From: JANQGG01 sp964642175
GTDB taxonomy: Bacteria > Bacteroidota > Chlorobiia > Chlorobiales > Chloroherpetonaceae
Reading direction: 5' to 3'
Assembly: GCA_964642175.1 (NCBI GenBank)
Contig: CAZXOK010000004.1
Coordinates: 305,641-369,640, forward strand
DNA: 64,000 nucleotides
Shown: piece after piece, positions 28,901 through 36,628 of the stretch
Position numbering within the stretch: the first letter of the stretch is position 1
How the letters are laid out: each line of letters opens with the position of its first letter
Notes under the pieces: model-generated
Told to the model about the DNA's origin: nothing
The model's database searches: none
The model's input: the letters and a program-made list of their open reading frames with translations, nothing else
Made by a program: the position numbers and the translations under genes

Positions 28901-31534
28901 CTTCCCTTTGTTACCAGCATGACATGCTTTACAGGGGCTTTTGACGATCCGGGGTATTCGGCCGGAACACTTGCTGAAAAAATGATTTTAACCCCCGAAA
29001 AAGGCGCAATAGGATTTATTGGTTCATCTGGTTTAGGTTGGCTTGTCAATGATGATATCATGACTCGCTCTATCTTTAATTTCTTGCTTGATGATGAAAA
29101 TAAAGACCTTTCTATTGGCGACCTGCTCTTCAGGGCTAAAACCACCTATTACCTCGATAATATAAATTTTTGGGATCAGGCACCTTCCATGATATACCAG
29201 TACGGGATCTTCGGAGATCCTGCCCTTCGGCTTGCCTACCCTAAATCAAAAACACTTTCAGGTGAAAATGAATTGAGTTATGATCTGAAAACTCATATCC
29301 TGGCTATTGATGACACATTAACATTTACCTGTGAGGTTAATAGCATCAATACCGGTATTGTCAGATGGCAACTGACCGATAGTTATAATTTTGATACCGA
29401 ACTTAATCCTAATAACATACTATTTGTTCAAAGCAATAGAATGCTTCAGAATGCTGACGGCCGTTTAACCGATACCATCAGAATTCCAATTAAACAACCC
29501 ATAGAAGTTGCTAAAAACAATAGTTCACTCTTCAGAGGCGGTCAGATTAAGTTTTACATTCAGGGCGCGGGAAACAGCTTAGGCAAGACAGTTCATGGGT
29601 TTATTCCATTTAGTGCTAATGGTCCTTATATCGTGAATGTTGAACCCCAAATCCCCATTCAAAACGCTGTTGATTTGCCTTTAGACTTTACAGCTAATAT
29701 TGACTTTAAATCCGGAATCCGGTCAGCATATCTTAGAATTACCATAGAATCGCTTAATCCAAACCTGGAGTATGAACCCGTTTCGGGATGGAACAATAAA
29801 TTGATAACTGCAACTCAAATAAGTCCCGGTATTTTTAAATCAACCTCTCCTATTCCCGCCTCACTTATGAGAAAAGGCAATAAGCTCACTTATGATTTTA
29901 TTGCTCAAAACACCAATTACAACATTGCTTACTCAGATGTTCAAACAGCTATAGTAGGTGAATTACCCGACCTTGCCGCATACCCGAAAGCCAAACCGGG
30001 AATGCTTCAATTCTTCGAGAACTCATCCATTGATTTTTACCCGGATGCTAACTCTGTTGTTATCGGTGCACAAATTTATAACTGGAGCGGGCAGCGTATC
30101 GATAACGCTAAAGTGTATTTCTATGAGAATTCAATCCGAAATGGCGACCCTCGTAAATCATCGTTCCAAAACCTAAATATTCCCGTTTTAATTGATAATA
30201 ACATTATTGGTTCAACTACTATTTCGGTAGATCCCAATCAAGTTACTTTAGCCAAGATTCCTGTGCCTTCTGGTTTTAAATTTTCAGAAACCTACTCGAT
30301 AGGTGTTAAAATCGTTTCGGACACCAGCAATGCCAGTTTCGAGGAAACTTATACCAATAATTTATCCAACGCCCGTGATATTATCTATGATCTGGTTTGG
30401 ATAGATAACAGCACTACGCAAAATATTGCACTTGATCAAAGCTTTAACCTTAACATTCCCTCGGGTTCATTTTCTAAAAGTGGTTTTTTCAGAGTTACGA
30501 AAAATGCAAATCCAGGCATTATTGCTCAACCCGATAATCAATTTATCAGGTTCAAGGATCAGCGTAGTGGCGGTCTATTGGTCGATGAGAATTATTATTC
30601 CTATGATTTACAGCCTTTGGATACCGCTTTCTATCTTAAAAAACCCATACTTGCAACCATTTCATTTGATGCCCTGGATGAGCGTTTTATAGATGACCCT
30701 ACCCGTAGAGATAATGTAGGCGCTTATTTCTACGCCACTAATTTAGAGCGTTGGATAAAAGTTAGTGATCAAAACAGGCTGGACTCAGCCACCTTCGAAA
30801 CAGACATATCCAAGCTGGGCACCTACTCAGTCTTATATTCATCAGATCAAACCAACCCAATTGCTAATTTAGGATTAGAAGGCCAGTACTATACACCTGG
30901 AAGTTTTGCGCCAAAAAAAGCCCGGATTGTTGCGACTCTTCAAGATCAGAACGGTATTAATTTAGACCCGGCTTTTATTACTGTTGTGCGTGATGGCGAT
31001 AGTTCTCAAGCTGTTCAAAGCAAATTAACAATCCCTCTGAGCACATTGAATGCCAATAATGTTGGCATCTCTTATGATGATGACTTTGAGCCCGGCCCCC
31101 ACGAAGTAACCTTTATTTTCCATGATACAAACCTGAACCAAACCCGAAGCGAAACCATGCAGTTTGTGGTAGAAACACAGTATGGCTTAAAGGTTTTTGG
31201 TAATTTTCCTAATCCTTTTACCGATGAAACCGATATTGCCTATGAAATCTTAGTAGATGGAGGCGCAAGTGTCTTAGAGTTTAAAATATATACGGTTTCA
31301 GGCCGATTAATAACCACTTTCAACCAGCAATCGGGTAAAGTTCTAGGATTTACACCAACACAAGTTACCGGGTCTGACAATGATGCCAGAACTTTTGGTC
31401 TTCATATATTTCGTTGGGATGGTACCGACATGAATGGCAATCCGGTTGCTAACGGGGTTTACTTCTGTAAAATCAAAGCAAGTTTTAGAGGTAATATCCA
31501 GGAAGATATTATTAAAATTGCGAGAATTCGTTAA
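25937..31534 (+). CDS. PorU-like C25 (gingipain-family) sortase of type IX secretion
   Basis: An 1865-residue exported protein. The N-terminus is a signal sequence, possibly with a weak lipobox (SGLLGC). After a beta-rich PorU-type N-terminal region, the peptidase C25 domain (about 700-1090) carries catalytic H963 in NFIGHGGGAIWSD and C997 in SMTCFTGAFDD, spaced as in gingipains. Long Ig/CARDB-like regions follow, and the C-terminal 110 residues form a FlgD-like domain beginning GNFPNPFTDETDI and ending in a T9SS-type sorting pattern (VANGVYFCKI). PorU removes the C-terminal signal of type IX cargo and attaches it to lipopolysaccharide. It is far longer than Porphyromonas PorU (about 1160). 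The adjacent PorV-like gene, 10 bp away, supports the call over a plain secreted protease. Confidence 0.82.
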   Translation: MNSKIKLFFLVFVSGLLGCQIPLAKTLHSQILSGQIHKNGLPETKEPTKHYKILSSNKKTLQLYFSFEKPEVVEKDNALAISSKTSSFQVPGTEYPVPYFSYPLLGKVISAKIINHNNGGVISGIDLDPLQNAYGDTPIGLESESDLPLETSVQGPSTNTNTPLHWNYVGSMRGKNISYLHLYPYRYDSHNESLVFDTSYTVEITFNSSTDRTNYELGLNHVSLLDDPTPFRPNKSIDKKLNLKKNLSSLSSTSLQTSLSSSAVFGSLPVIPKYKMVVDEDGVYKIGFFEFQDAEFPDEFFEADPRTFRIFNKGVEIPIFVSGASDGQFDRNDFIEFIGESHKIGLKDPDRPDMYNDPYTDENIYYFYWETAFNDSNAGLRMVEVPAQIRRQISPQSSFNLKGRSFRSSLHFEKNNTVRERLSGFYSRYNQEDYVKTRNHTDSRDISFWTDVEYGRSYTFDITIPSPDFSVSIDPESLRVRAAFHGLSIVNLNGQPQNTALVALGKATSPFIVTETSWGTKVYSNRNLSRQELNVVDVKLPITQQRLLDESGSAVIQITNRDNINIGTSSRSFYFNWLNLTYRRLYEAYQDELAFTAPPSSRPGLYQFQINGFTTPSVDIYKVGVGKLSNFSVEKYTQVSDNNIERTRYRIVFQDNVINPEDVEYIALPSDQKKIPSAFIEVEPANVFEPENALKNTANNYNYIIITSSKFINQETKDDNTNPVTLYRDYRSQTLPLYNEPNNILVTTVEGIYDEFNNGIKSPHAIRDFLSYAYHNWATSPSYVLLLGDASRANESQDIVPTMHIQTLRFGATGADVWFTMVDGIDDSGRLDLLPEMQISRVPAKSLTDISTYLTKLENYEKYLTDPANAPLGEWQNKIVFVAGETGSESIGSQGVRNDVFVIQTDNLIENYIQRNFFINRLHTNLGRNAVSSVTYPDVYRGSRSNMEQYLNEGCLILNFIGHGGGAIWSDSQVMTLDGVDRLNNFNALPFVTSMTCFTGAFDDPGYSAGTLAEKMILTPEKGAIGFIGSSGLGWLVNDDIMTRSIFNFLLDDENKDLSIGDLLFRAKTTYYLDNINFWDQAPSMIYQYGIFGDPALRLAYPKSKTLSGENELSYDLKTHILAIDDTLTFTCEVNSINTGIVRWQLTDSYNFDTELNPNNILFVQSNRMLQNADGRLTDTIRIPIKQPIEVAKNNSSLFRGGQIKFYIQGAGNSLGKTVHGFIPFSANGPYIVNVEPQIPIQNAVDLPLDFTANIDFKSGIRSAYLRITIESLNPNLEYEPVSGWNNKLITATQISPGIFKSTSPIPASLMRKGNKLTYDFIAQNTNYNIAYSDVQTAIVGELPDLAAYPKAKPGMLQFFENSSIDFYPDANSVVIGAQIYNWSGQRIDNAKVYFYENSIRNGDPRKSSFQNLNIPVLIDNNIIGSTTISVDPNQVTLAKIPVPSGFKFSETYSIGVKIVSDTSNASFEETYTNNLSNARDIIYDLVWIDNSTTQNIALDQSFNLNIPSGSFSKSGFFRVTKNANPGIIAQPDNQFIRFKDQRSGGLLVDENYYSYDLQPLDTAFYLKKPILATISFDALDERFIDDPTRRDNVGAYFYATNLERWIKVSDQNRLDSATFETDISKLGTYSVLYSSDQTNPIANLGLEGQYYTPGSFAPKKARIVATLQDQNGINLDPAFITVVRDGDSSQAVQSKLTIPLSTLNANNVGISYDDDFEPGPHEVTFIFHDTNLNQTRSETMQFVVETQYGLKVFGNFPNPFTDETDIAYEILVDGGASVLEFKIYTVSGRLITTFNQQSGKVLGFTPTQVTGSDNDARTFGLHIFRWDGTDMNGNPVANGVYFCKIKASFRGNIQEDIIKIARIR

Positions 31535-31544
31535 TTAAAATTTC

Positions 31545-32615
31545 ATGAGACAAAGAATAACTGGTCATTTTAAAAGCTTTTGGCTTGCTTTTTTATGTTT
31601 TAGCATTTTCAGCACAAATGTTCAGGCTGAAAATGATAGTTATGTTGCTGCTTTTCTTGATATCCCCGTTGGTGTAAGAAGCTTGGGTCTCGGGGGCCAG
31701 TTTACCCCCATAGACAACCACGATGGCTCGGCATTCTATTGGAACCCGGCAGCCGTTAGTTTTACAGAAGGCAAGGTATTAACAACTTTCTACGCCAATC
31801 AATTTGGTTCTATTGGCGACCCGCTATCCGACTTTTTCTTTATTGGCTATGCACAACAATTAAGTAAAGGATTTGGGCTTTCTATCAGCTGGATCAGAAA
31901 CGGTATAACAAATATTCCGCTTACAGAAAGCCTGGATTTAAACCAGAGTGATATTGGCCAGGTTCTGCGTAGCCAATCCCTTGTTAATGGTTCGTTTTCC
32001 AATACCGATGATGCTTTTGTGCTCACTTTGGCCCGTAATATTGCCTCATCTGTTGATTTTGGATGGCAGTATTTTGATTTGCCCATCGAACTACCGATTG
32101 GGATAAATTTCAAGTATATCAACCAGAGTTTTAGCGGTAGTCCTGAAGTTGAGTATGCCGGATCCGGTGTCGGGATCGATTTTGGGGCAATGTTAAAATT
32201 TAATTTGGGTGATTTTGTCTCTAATGAAGCTTATGGCGATATGGCCATTGGGGCCACAGTCAGGGATTTGTTCAACACCCCCGTATCATGGAATACAGAT
32301 TTAAAAACCAAAGCAACCATTGAGCGCTCCTATCTGTTGAGTTTTTCATACAAACAACCCATCGGCTTTATCAACAGCTCACTTGTTTTTCTGATCTCTC
32401 AAGACTCTAAATACGATAATATCACATCGCTTGGAATGGAGTATAAATTCCAGGATATTATAGCACTTAGAATCGGTTCCTATGATGAAAACCTGACGTT
32501 AGGGGTTGGCCTTCATTTATTACAGGCTATTTACCTCGATTATGCATTCCAATCCCATGAATTAGGTGATCCACACCGTGTAGGAGTAACGGCCAATTTA
32601 GCTGATATATTTTAA
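31545..32615 (+). CDS. PorV/PorQ-family outer-membrane protein
   Basis: A 356-residue protein with a signal peptide (cleavage near NVQA) and a 14-strand-like barrel of the UPF0164/PorV type. The N-terminal signature is DIPVGVRSLGLGGQFTP followed by AFYWNPAA, typical of PorV, which carries cargo from the type IX pore to the PorU sortase. The gene begins 10 bp after the PorU-like stop, the same order as the porU-porV pair in Bacteroidota. Several PorV/PorQ paralogues often occur per genome, so the exact member is uncertain. The next gene starts 7 bp downstream, indicating one operon. Confidence 0.83.
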   Translation: MRQRITGHFKSFWLAFLCFSIFSTNVQAENDSYVAAFLDIPVGVRSLGLGGQFTPIDNHDGSAFYWNPAAVSFTEGKVLTTFYANQFGSIGDPLSDFFFIGYAQQLSKGFGLSISWIRNGITNIPLTESLDLNQSDIGQVLRSQSLVNGSFSNTDDAFVLTLARNIASSVDFGWQYFDLPIELPIGINFKYINQSFSGSPEVEYAGSGVGIDFGAMLKFNLGDFVSNEAYGDMAIGATVRDLFNTPVSWNTDLKTKATIERSYLLSFSYKQPIGFINSSLVFLISQDSKYDNITSLGMEYKFQDIIALRIGSYDENLTLGVGLHLLQAIYLDYAFQSHELGDPHRVGVTANLADIF

Positions 32616-32622
32616 TCTTAAT

Positions 32623-33477
32623 ATGTTTCATTTCAAGCACAGTCATAATCCGCTTCAATTTATATGCCTTATAATTGGCTTGTCTTTTTTTGCGGCATGC
32701 ACCGATGATGAGATCCTCTCAATTCCTGAAACGCCCGTGTTTGTCCCAAAAAGTTCTGATACGGCTTTTTTCGATACCGGAATACGCCCAACAACAAATT
32801 CAGAAGGGATTTATCTCGAGTGGTTCAATAACACAGAATCAGACCTGGAAGGGTACAATTTGTATCGTACAACAACCACAACTAATTTGGGTACTGGCGA
32901 GGTGGTTCCCGTTAACTTTACCTTGCTCAGAAAAATCCCCCTTGGCTCTGAAGATGGTGTTTCGGTTTTAAGTGATACCAGCTACCAGGATTTCTCTATT
33001 GAACTCTATCAAAGATATTATTACAGACTCACAGCTTATTCAAGATCAGGCGGCGAAAGCACTCCATCTCTGGAATCCCCAAACTATGAAATAAAGAGTT
33101 ATCCGAATATTGAATCTCCGACCGGAGAATTTCAGATCCCATCTGATCGAAAACTCACTTTCAAATGGACCAATATCGAAGATGCGGCTGGCACATATAT
33201 TGTTAAGATTTATACCGAAGATCCCTTTTCAGGAGTAAATACAATTGTAGGACGTGCAATTATTAATCAAGCAGGTTTTCCCGGTGAAGAATCAGTGACA
33301 TTTGATTTCAGCATGTTAAAAGACACGGTAATTGCTAACAAAACAATCTCAACTTACAAGTTTTTGGAAGGCGACTCATTTGGAGTCGTATATAACTGGT
33401 ATGTGTATTTCTCTGAGTCTGCAATAGATCAGCTTAAAGGCTCAATCAGCGAGTCTGCATTTAGTCTAACAAACTAA
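32623..33477 (+). CDS. surface lipoprotein with fibronectin-III-like domain
   Basis: A 284-residue lipoprotein: signal peptide, lipobox SFFAAC, lipidated C26, then an acidic TDDE segment that in Bacteroidota can act as a surface-export signal. Residues about 45-145 look like a fibronectin type III domain (GIYLEWFNNTESDLEGYNLY and a YYYRLTAYS strand), followed by a second beta-rich domain. I recognise no enzyme motif. It lies between the PorV-like and SLBB genes with 7- and 14-bp gaps, so it is part of the surface operon and may be an accessory of the sorting or attachment machinery. Confidence 0.78.
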   Translation: MFHFKHSHNPLQFICLIIGLSFFAACTDDEILSIPETPVFVPKSSDTAFFDTGIRPTTNSEGIYLEWFNNTESDLEGYNLYRTTTTTNLGTGEVVPVNFTLLRKIPLGSEDGVSVLSDTSYQDFSIELYQRYYYRLTAYSRSGGESTPSLESPNYEIKSYPNIESPTGEFQIPSDRKLTFKWTNIEDAAGTYIVKIYTEDPFSGVNTIVGRAIINQAGFPGEESVTFDFSMLKDTVIANKTISTYKFLEGDSFGVVYNWYVYFSESAIDQLKGSISESAFSLTN

Positions 33478-33491
33478 CAAAAAACCAATAC

Positions 33492-34046
33492 ATGAAACGT
33501 TTTATTCAGAGTTTTCTACTAATGATATGTTTTTTTCAACTACCTTCGGTATCTTACGGTCAGGTTTTTGGAGGTGGTTTATCAGGATCATCCGGCGCCG
33601 GAACACCCTTAACGCCTTCACTTGATGGTTCAGGTGGTCCAAGTACATATTATTACGGTCAGGATCAGGGTGTCTTAATTGATGTGAATTTATGGGGTCA
33701 AATAGGTAAACCCGGTAAGTACTTTGTGCCATACACCACCGATTTAATTTCCCTTATCTCAATTGCCGGTGGCCCGACCGATAAAGCAAAACTCGATGAT
33801 GTCAGAATTATCAGGTATGCGGTTAAAGATACGACCGTGATAGAAAAAATTGCAACGGTAGATATTGTTAAGTTTATTGAATTTGGAGATCAGGGCAATC
33901 TACCCCAGCTGATAAGAGGAGATACGGTTATTATACCAGGTGACGCGTTAAGCGTTTTTCAGAATTTTGTTAGTATAGCTGCCAGTATTAGTGTTGTTAT
34001 TAATACATTTGCCTTAATTGCATTGCTTAACCAACGTACAAATTAA
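33492..34046 (+). CDS. SLBB-domain envelope protein
   Basis: A 184-residue protein with a signal peptide (cleavage near VSYGQ), a Gly/Ser/Pro-rich linker (about 27-55), one SLBB domain (about 60-150: VNLWGQIGKPGKYFVP, SIAGGPTDKAKL) and a hydrophobic C-terminal segment (about 155-180) that could span a membrane. SLBB domains are known in Wza-type polysaccharide exporters, but the Poly_export (SLBB-preceding) domain is missing and no capsule genes are near. A stand-alone SLBB protein in a type IX-like cluster is unusual; it might bind glycan or a pore. The gene is 14 bp after the lipoprotein. Confidence 0.78.
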   Translation: MKRFIQSFLLMICFFQLPSVSYGQVFGGGLSGSSGAGTPLTPSLDGSGGPSTYYYGQDQGVLIDVNLWGQIGKPGKYFVPYTTDLISLISIAGGPTDKAKLDDVRIIRYAVKDTTVIEKIATVDIVKFIEFGDQGNLPQLIRGDTVIIPGDALSVFQNFVSIAASISVVINTFALIALLNQRTN

Positions 34047-34116
34047 GGTTATTTATTTTACAGTTTTTACTATATTAACGCGTAAATTGAGATATTGTCA
34101 AAAATTCCCAACATAT

Positions 34117-35253
34117 ATGACTAAATATTTACAAGTATTTGCACTGTTGCTATTAATGGTGTTGTTAAATAAACCTACATTTTCACAGCAAATATACAAT
34201 GCCAGCAATCAGTTGATTCATGTGCAGGAAGCATTGAACCCAAAAAGCGGGCATTTAACCCTTTACACGTATTCAGATGTCAATACTGTTTCATCACCTT
34301 TAGACGATTACAATGTCTGGGTTGTAAGAAACACCATGCATTTAGATTATGGTATTACAGATAATTTTCTATTTGGGTTAAACACATCGCTGTACCAGGA
34401 TATTCATCGTAAGGATCCCAGCAACAATTTTGATCAGCTTACCCTTACCTTGAAAGCAGGCTCATTTAGTTTTAGTAATGATCATTTTGCGGTTGCAGGC
34501 CTGGCGTCCTTCATGTTTCCCTTTTCTGATTACCAAAACAATTACGGGCTGCCATACAATGGCGGAGGAAACGAAATTGGGTTAAACTTTATTTTCACCT
34601 ACTACACCGATAACCTTTTCCCTAAAGAATCTACAAGCCTGAGTATTAATTTAGGCTACTACAATTTTAGAGATATTGATGAAGATATTTCACACAATTC
34701 AAACGAATTTATTGTTCAAAACAGCTCATCTGCTTTAAACTATGGATTTGGTTTGTTGGTCCCTACACCATCTATAGATTTAATCATAGAATTATGGGGT
34801 CACACATACATTCAACAACCACCTGTAATTGCATATAGTCGTGAGAACCAGATGTTTATGACTTTTGCAACCAGGTTATCTGTATTGTCTTTTATCAACC
34901 TTAATATTGGTGCTGATATACTTTTAACCGGTAATGAAGAAGAAACTGATTTTAAAGTTGCTAAATCCTTTAGCATTTCTCAGATACCCAGAGTAAGTGG
35001 AGTTAATTATCCTGAATGGCGTTTTTTTGTAGGTCTTGAATTCAATATTCTACCATTTAATCAAGTCAGTGACGCTACAATTTTTACAAATCGGGGATTA
35101 TCTAAGAATCAAGCCACCAACATTGTTAAGAAGTTAAATAAACATAAGGAAAGCAAAGACTGGGCGAACAAACAAATAGATAAACTCAACAAGAATCAAA
35201 TGGAGATCGAGAAAAATGTTCGTCTTCTTCGTTCAATTTTAAAAGAAAATTAA
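34117..35253 (+). CDS. outer-membrane beta-barrel protein, paralogue 1
   Basis: A 378-residue protein from the ATG at 34117. A frame reaching back to 34018 would overlap the SLBB gene and mask the signal peptide (cleavage near TFSQQ). The mature N-terminus IYNASNQLIHVQEAL is shared with the next gene. Amphipathic strands fill about residues 40-325. The last 45 residues are a Lys/Asn/Glu-rich coiled coil ending MEIEKNVRLLRSILKEN, unusual after a barrel. I do not recognise the family. It is probably cotranscribed with the SLBB gene (70-bp gap) and is the upstream copy of a tandem duplication. Confidence 0.75.
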   Translation: MTKYLQVFALLLLMVLLNKPTFSQQIYNASNQLIHVQEALNPKSGHLTLYTYSDVNTVSSPLDDYNVWVVRNTMHLDYGITDNFLFGLNTSLYQDIHRKDPSNNFDQLTLTLKAGSFSFSNDHFAVAGLASFMFPFSDYQNNYGLPYNGGGNEIGLNFIFTYYTDNLFPKESTSLSINLGYYNFRDIDEDISHNSNEFIVQNSSSALNYGFGLLVPTPSIDLIIELWGHTYIQQPPVIAYSRENQMFMTFATRLSVLSFINLNIGADILLTGNEEETDFKVAKSFSISQIPRVSGVNYPEWRFFVGLEFNILPFNQVSDATIFTNRGLSKNQATNIVKKLNKHKESKDWANKQIDKLNKNQMEIEKNVRLLRSILKEN

Positions 35254-35403
35254 CTCTATTTTCAATTAATTCGCTTAATTTTTAGACAAACATTACGTTT
35301 AAGTTTTAAAGCTTACATAAATTAGAGTAAATTCTATTAAATTTATATATTAGCCTCAAAATTGAGTCCTTTAGCTCAAACACCTAATACAGAGATATTC
35401 ATT

Positions 35404-36558
35404 ATGAAAAAAATACTCTACTTCCTGACACTAACTTTTCTGCTGTTCAATCAATCCGGGTTGGTTGCACAAAACATTTATACCTCTTCCAATCGATTAA
35501 TTCATGTTCTTGAGGCTAAATCAGCTAAATCGGGTAGTATTTCATTTTATACTCAAACTGAAGGTTACACAGCTCTGAGTTTTGCTTTCTCCGATCAACG
35601 ATTTTCAGTTTTCAAAAACTCCTTACATATAGACTTTGCTCTAACTGATCAATTATCATTTGCTTTAAGTCCTACTTTGTATCAGGATTTAAACGGGAAT
35701 AAAGGTGAAGCTGAGAATTTCCCAATAGATAATATTTTAATCAGCGCCAAATATGGATCATTTGATCTATCCAAGAATTTTACAATCGGACTTCTTGGTT
35801 CTGTAAAAGTTCCGGCGACTGATAGACACAATGTTTTTGGGCAAATGTACTCTGGTGGTGGTACCGAGTTAGGTATAAACTTACTCAGTTCATATTTTTT
35901 TGATCAATTTTTCCCAAATGAAGCTTTAAGTATTCATTTTAATATTGGCTACTACAACTTCTTTGATAAAGATCAGGACATATCAAATAACGCCAAAGAA
36001 TTTCTTGTAGAAGATAACTCTTCCGCCATAAATTACGGCTTAGGAATTAAATACCCGCTCAACCTATTTGAAGAAACTGGGTTTGACTTTTTCCTTGAAT
36101 ATTGGGGGCAATTGTTTTTACAAGCACCACCTGAAATTGCATACTCAAGGGAAGACATATCTTTCATAACCAGTGCTATTAAAATTACACCAAGTGCATT
36201 ATTCAGCTTTAATATATCGGGTGATTTACTGATCACTGGGGATGATGACGAAACCAAATATGGTAGCTTTGGAGTTCGTAGATTGCCATCTGCCAGCTAC
36301 CCGGACTATAAAGTGGCTTTAGGTCTTCAGTTTAACATCAACGCTGAAGAACAAGTACCTACCCTTCAGCAATCAGCTACTTGGCCTGTTATCAATCAGT
36401 CCGAGATTAATCTGGAACAACTCTTCTCTGAAGACAAAAATGCTGATGAAAAGATTGAAGAAATTAAACGCCGTCGTTTGCAGATTGAAAAGAACCTTCA
36501 GCAACTTCGCCAGTTGTTAAAAGAAAACAACGCCGTACCTTCTGAAGTAACTGAATAG
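35404..36558 (+). CDS. outer-membrane beta-barrel protein, paralogue 2
   Basis: A 384-residue homologue of the preceding gene. The start is the ATG at 35404; a non-ATG extension to 35362 is rejected because it precedes the signal peptide (cleavage near LVAQ). Shared segments include IYTSSNRLIHVLEA at the mature N-terminus, GGGTELGIN, FNIGYYNFFDKDQDIS and IAYSRED. The C-terminal coiled coil RRRLQIEKNLQQLRQLLKEN matches that of the first copy, so it is conserved by selection. It closes the surface cluster before a strong terminator. Function unknown. Confidence 0.75.
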   Translation: MKKILYFLTLTFLLFNQSGLVAQNIYTSSNRLIHVLEAKSAKSGSISFYTQTEGYTALSFAFSDQRFSVFKNSLHIDFALTDQLSFALSPTLYQDLNGNKGEAENFPIDNILISAKYGSFDLSKNFTIGLLGSVKVPATDRHNVFGQMYSGGGTELGINLLSSYFFDQFFPNEALSIHFNIGYYNFFDKDQDISNNAKEFLVEDNSSAINYGLGIKYPLNLFEETGFDFFLEYWGQLFLQAPPEIAYSREDISFITSAIKITPSALFSFNISGDLLITGDDDETKYGSFGVRRLPSASYPDYKVALGLQFNINAEEQVPTLQQSATWPVINQSEINLEQLFSEDKNADEKIEEIKRRRLQIEKNLQQLRQLLKENNAVPSEVTE

Positions 36559-36582
36559 TACAAACCAAGTTTTAAAGTTTAT

Positions 36583-36616
36583 AAGCCTTTACAATACCAA
36601 TTGTAAAGGCTTTTTT
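36583..36616 (+). terminator. rho-independent terminator after the surface cluster
   Basis: Perfect 12-bp stem AAGCCTTTACAA (36583-36594) / TTGTAAAGGCTT (36601-36612), a 6-base loop, then a T-tract to 36616. It separates the barrel gene from purL. Confidence 0.92.
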
Positions 36617-36628
36617 ATTTAACAGTAT

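Noticed and set aside
34018..34116. Extended start of barrel paralogue 1
   Set aside because: Overlaps the SLBB gene and places extra residues before a clear signal peptide.
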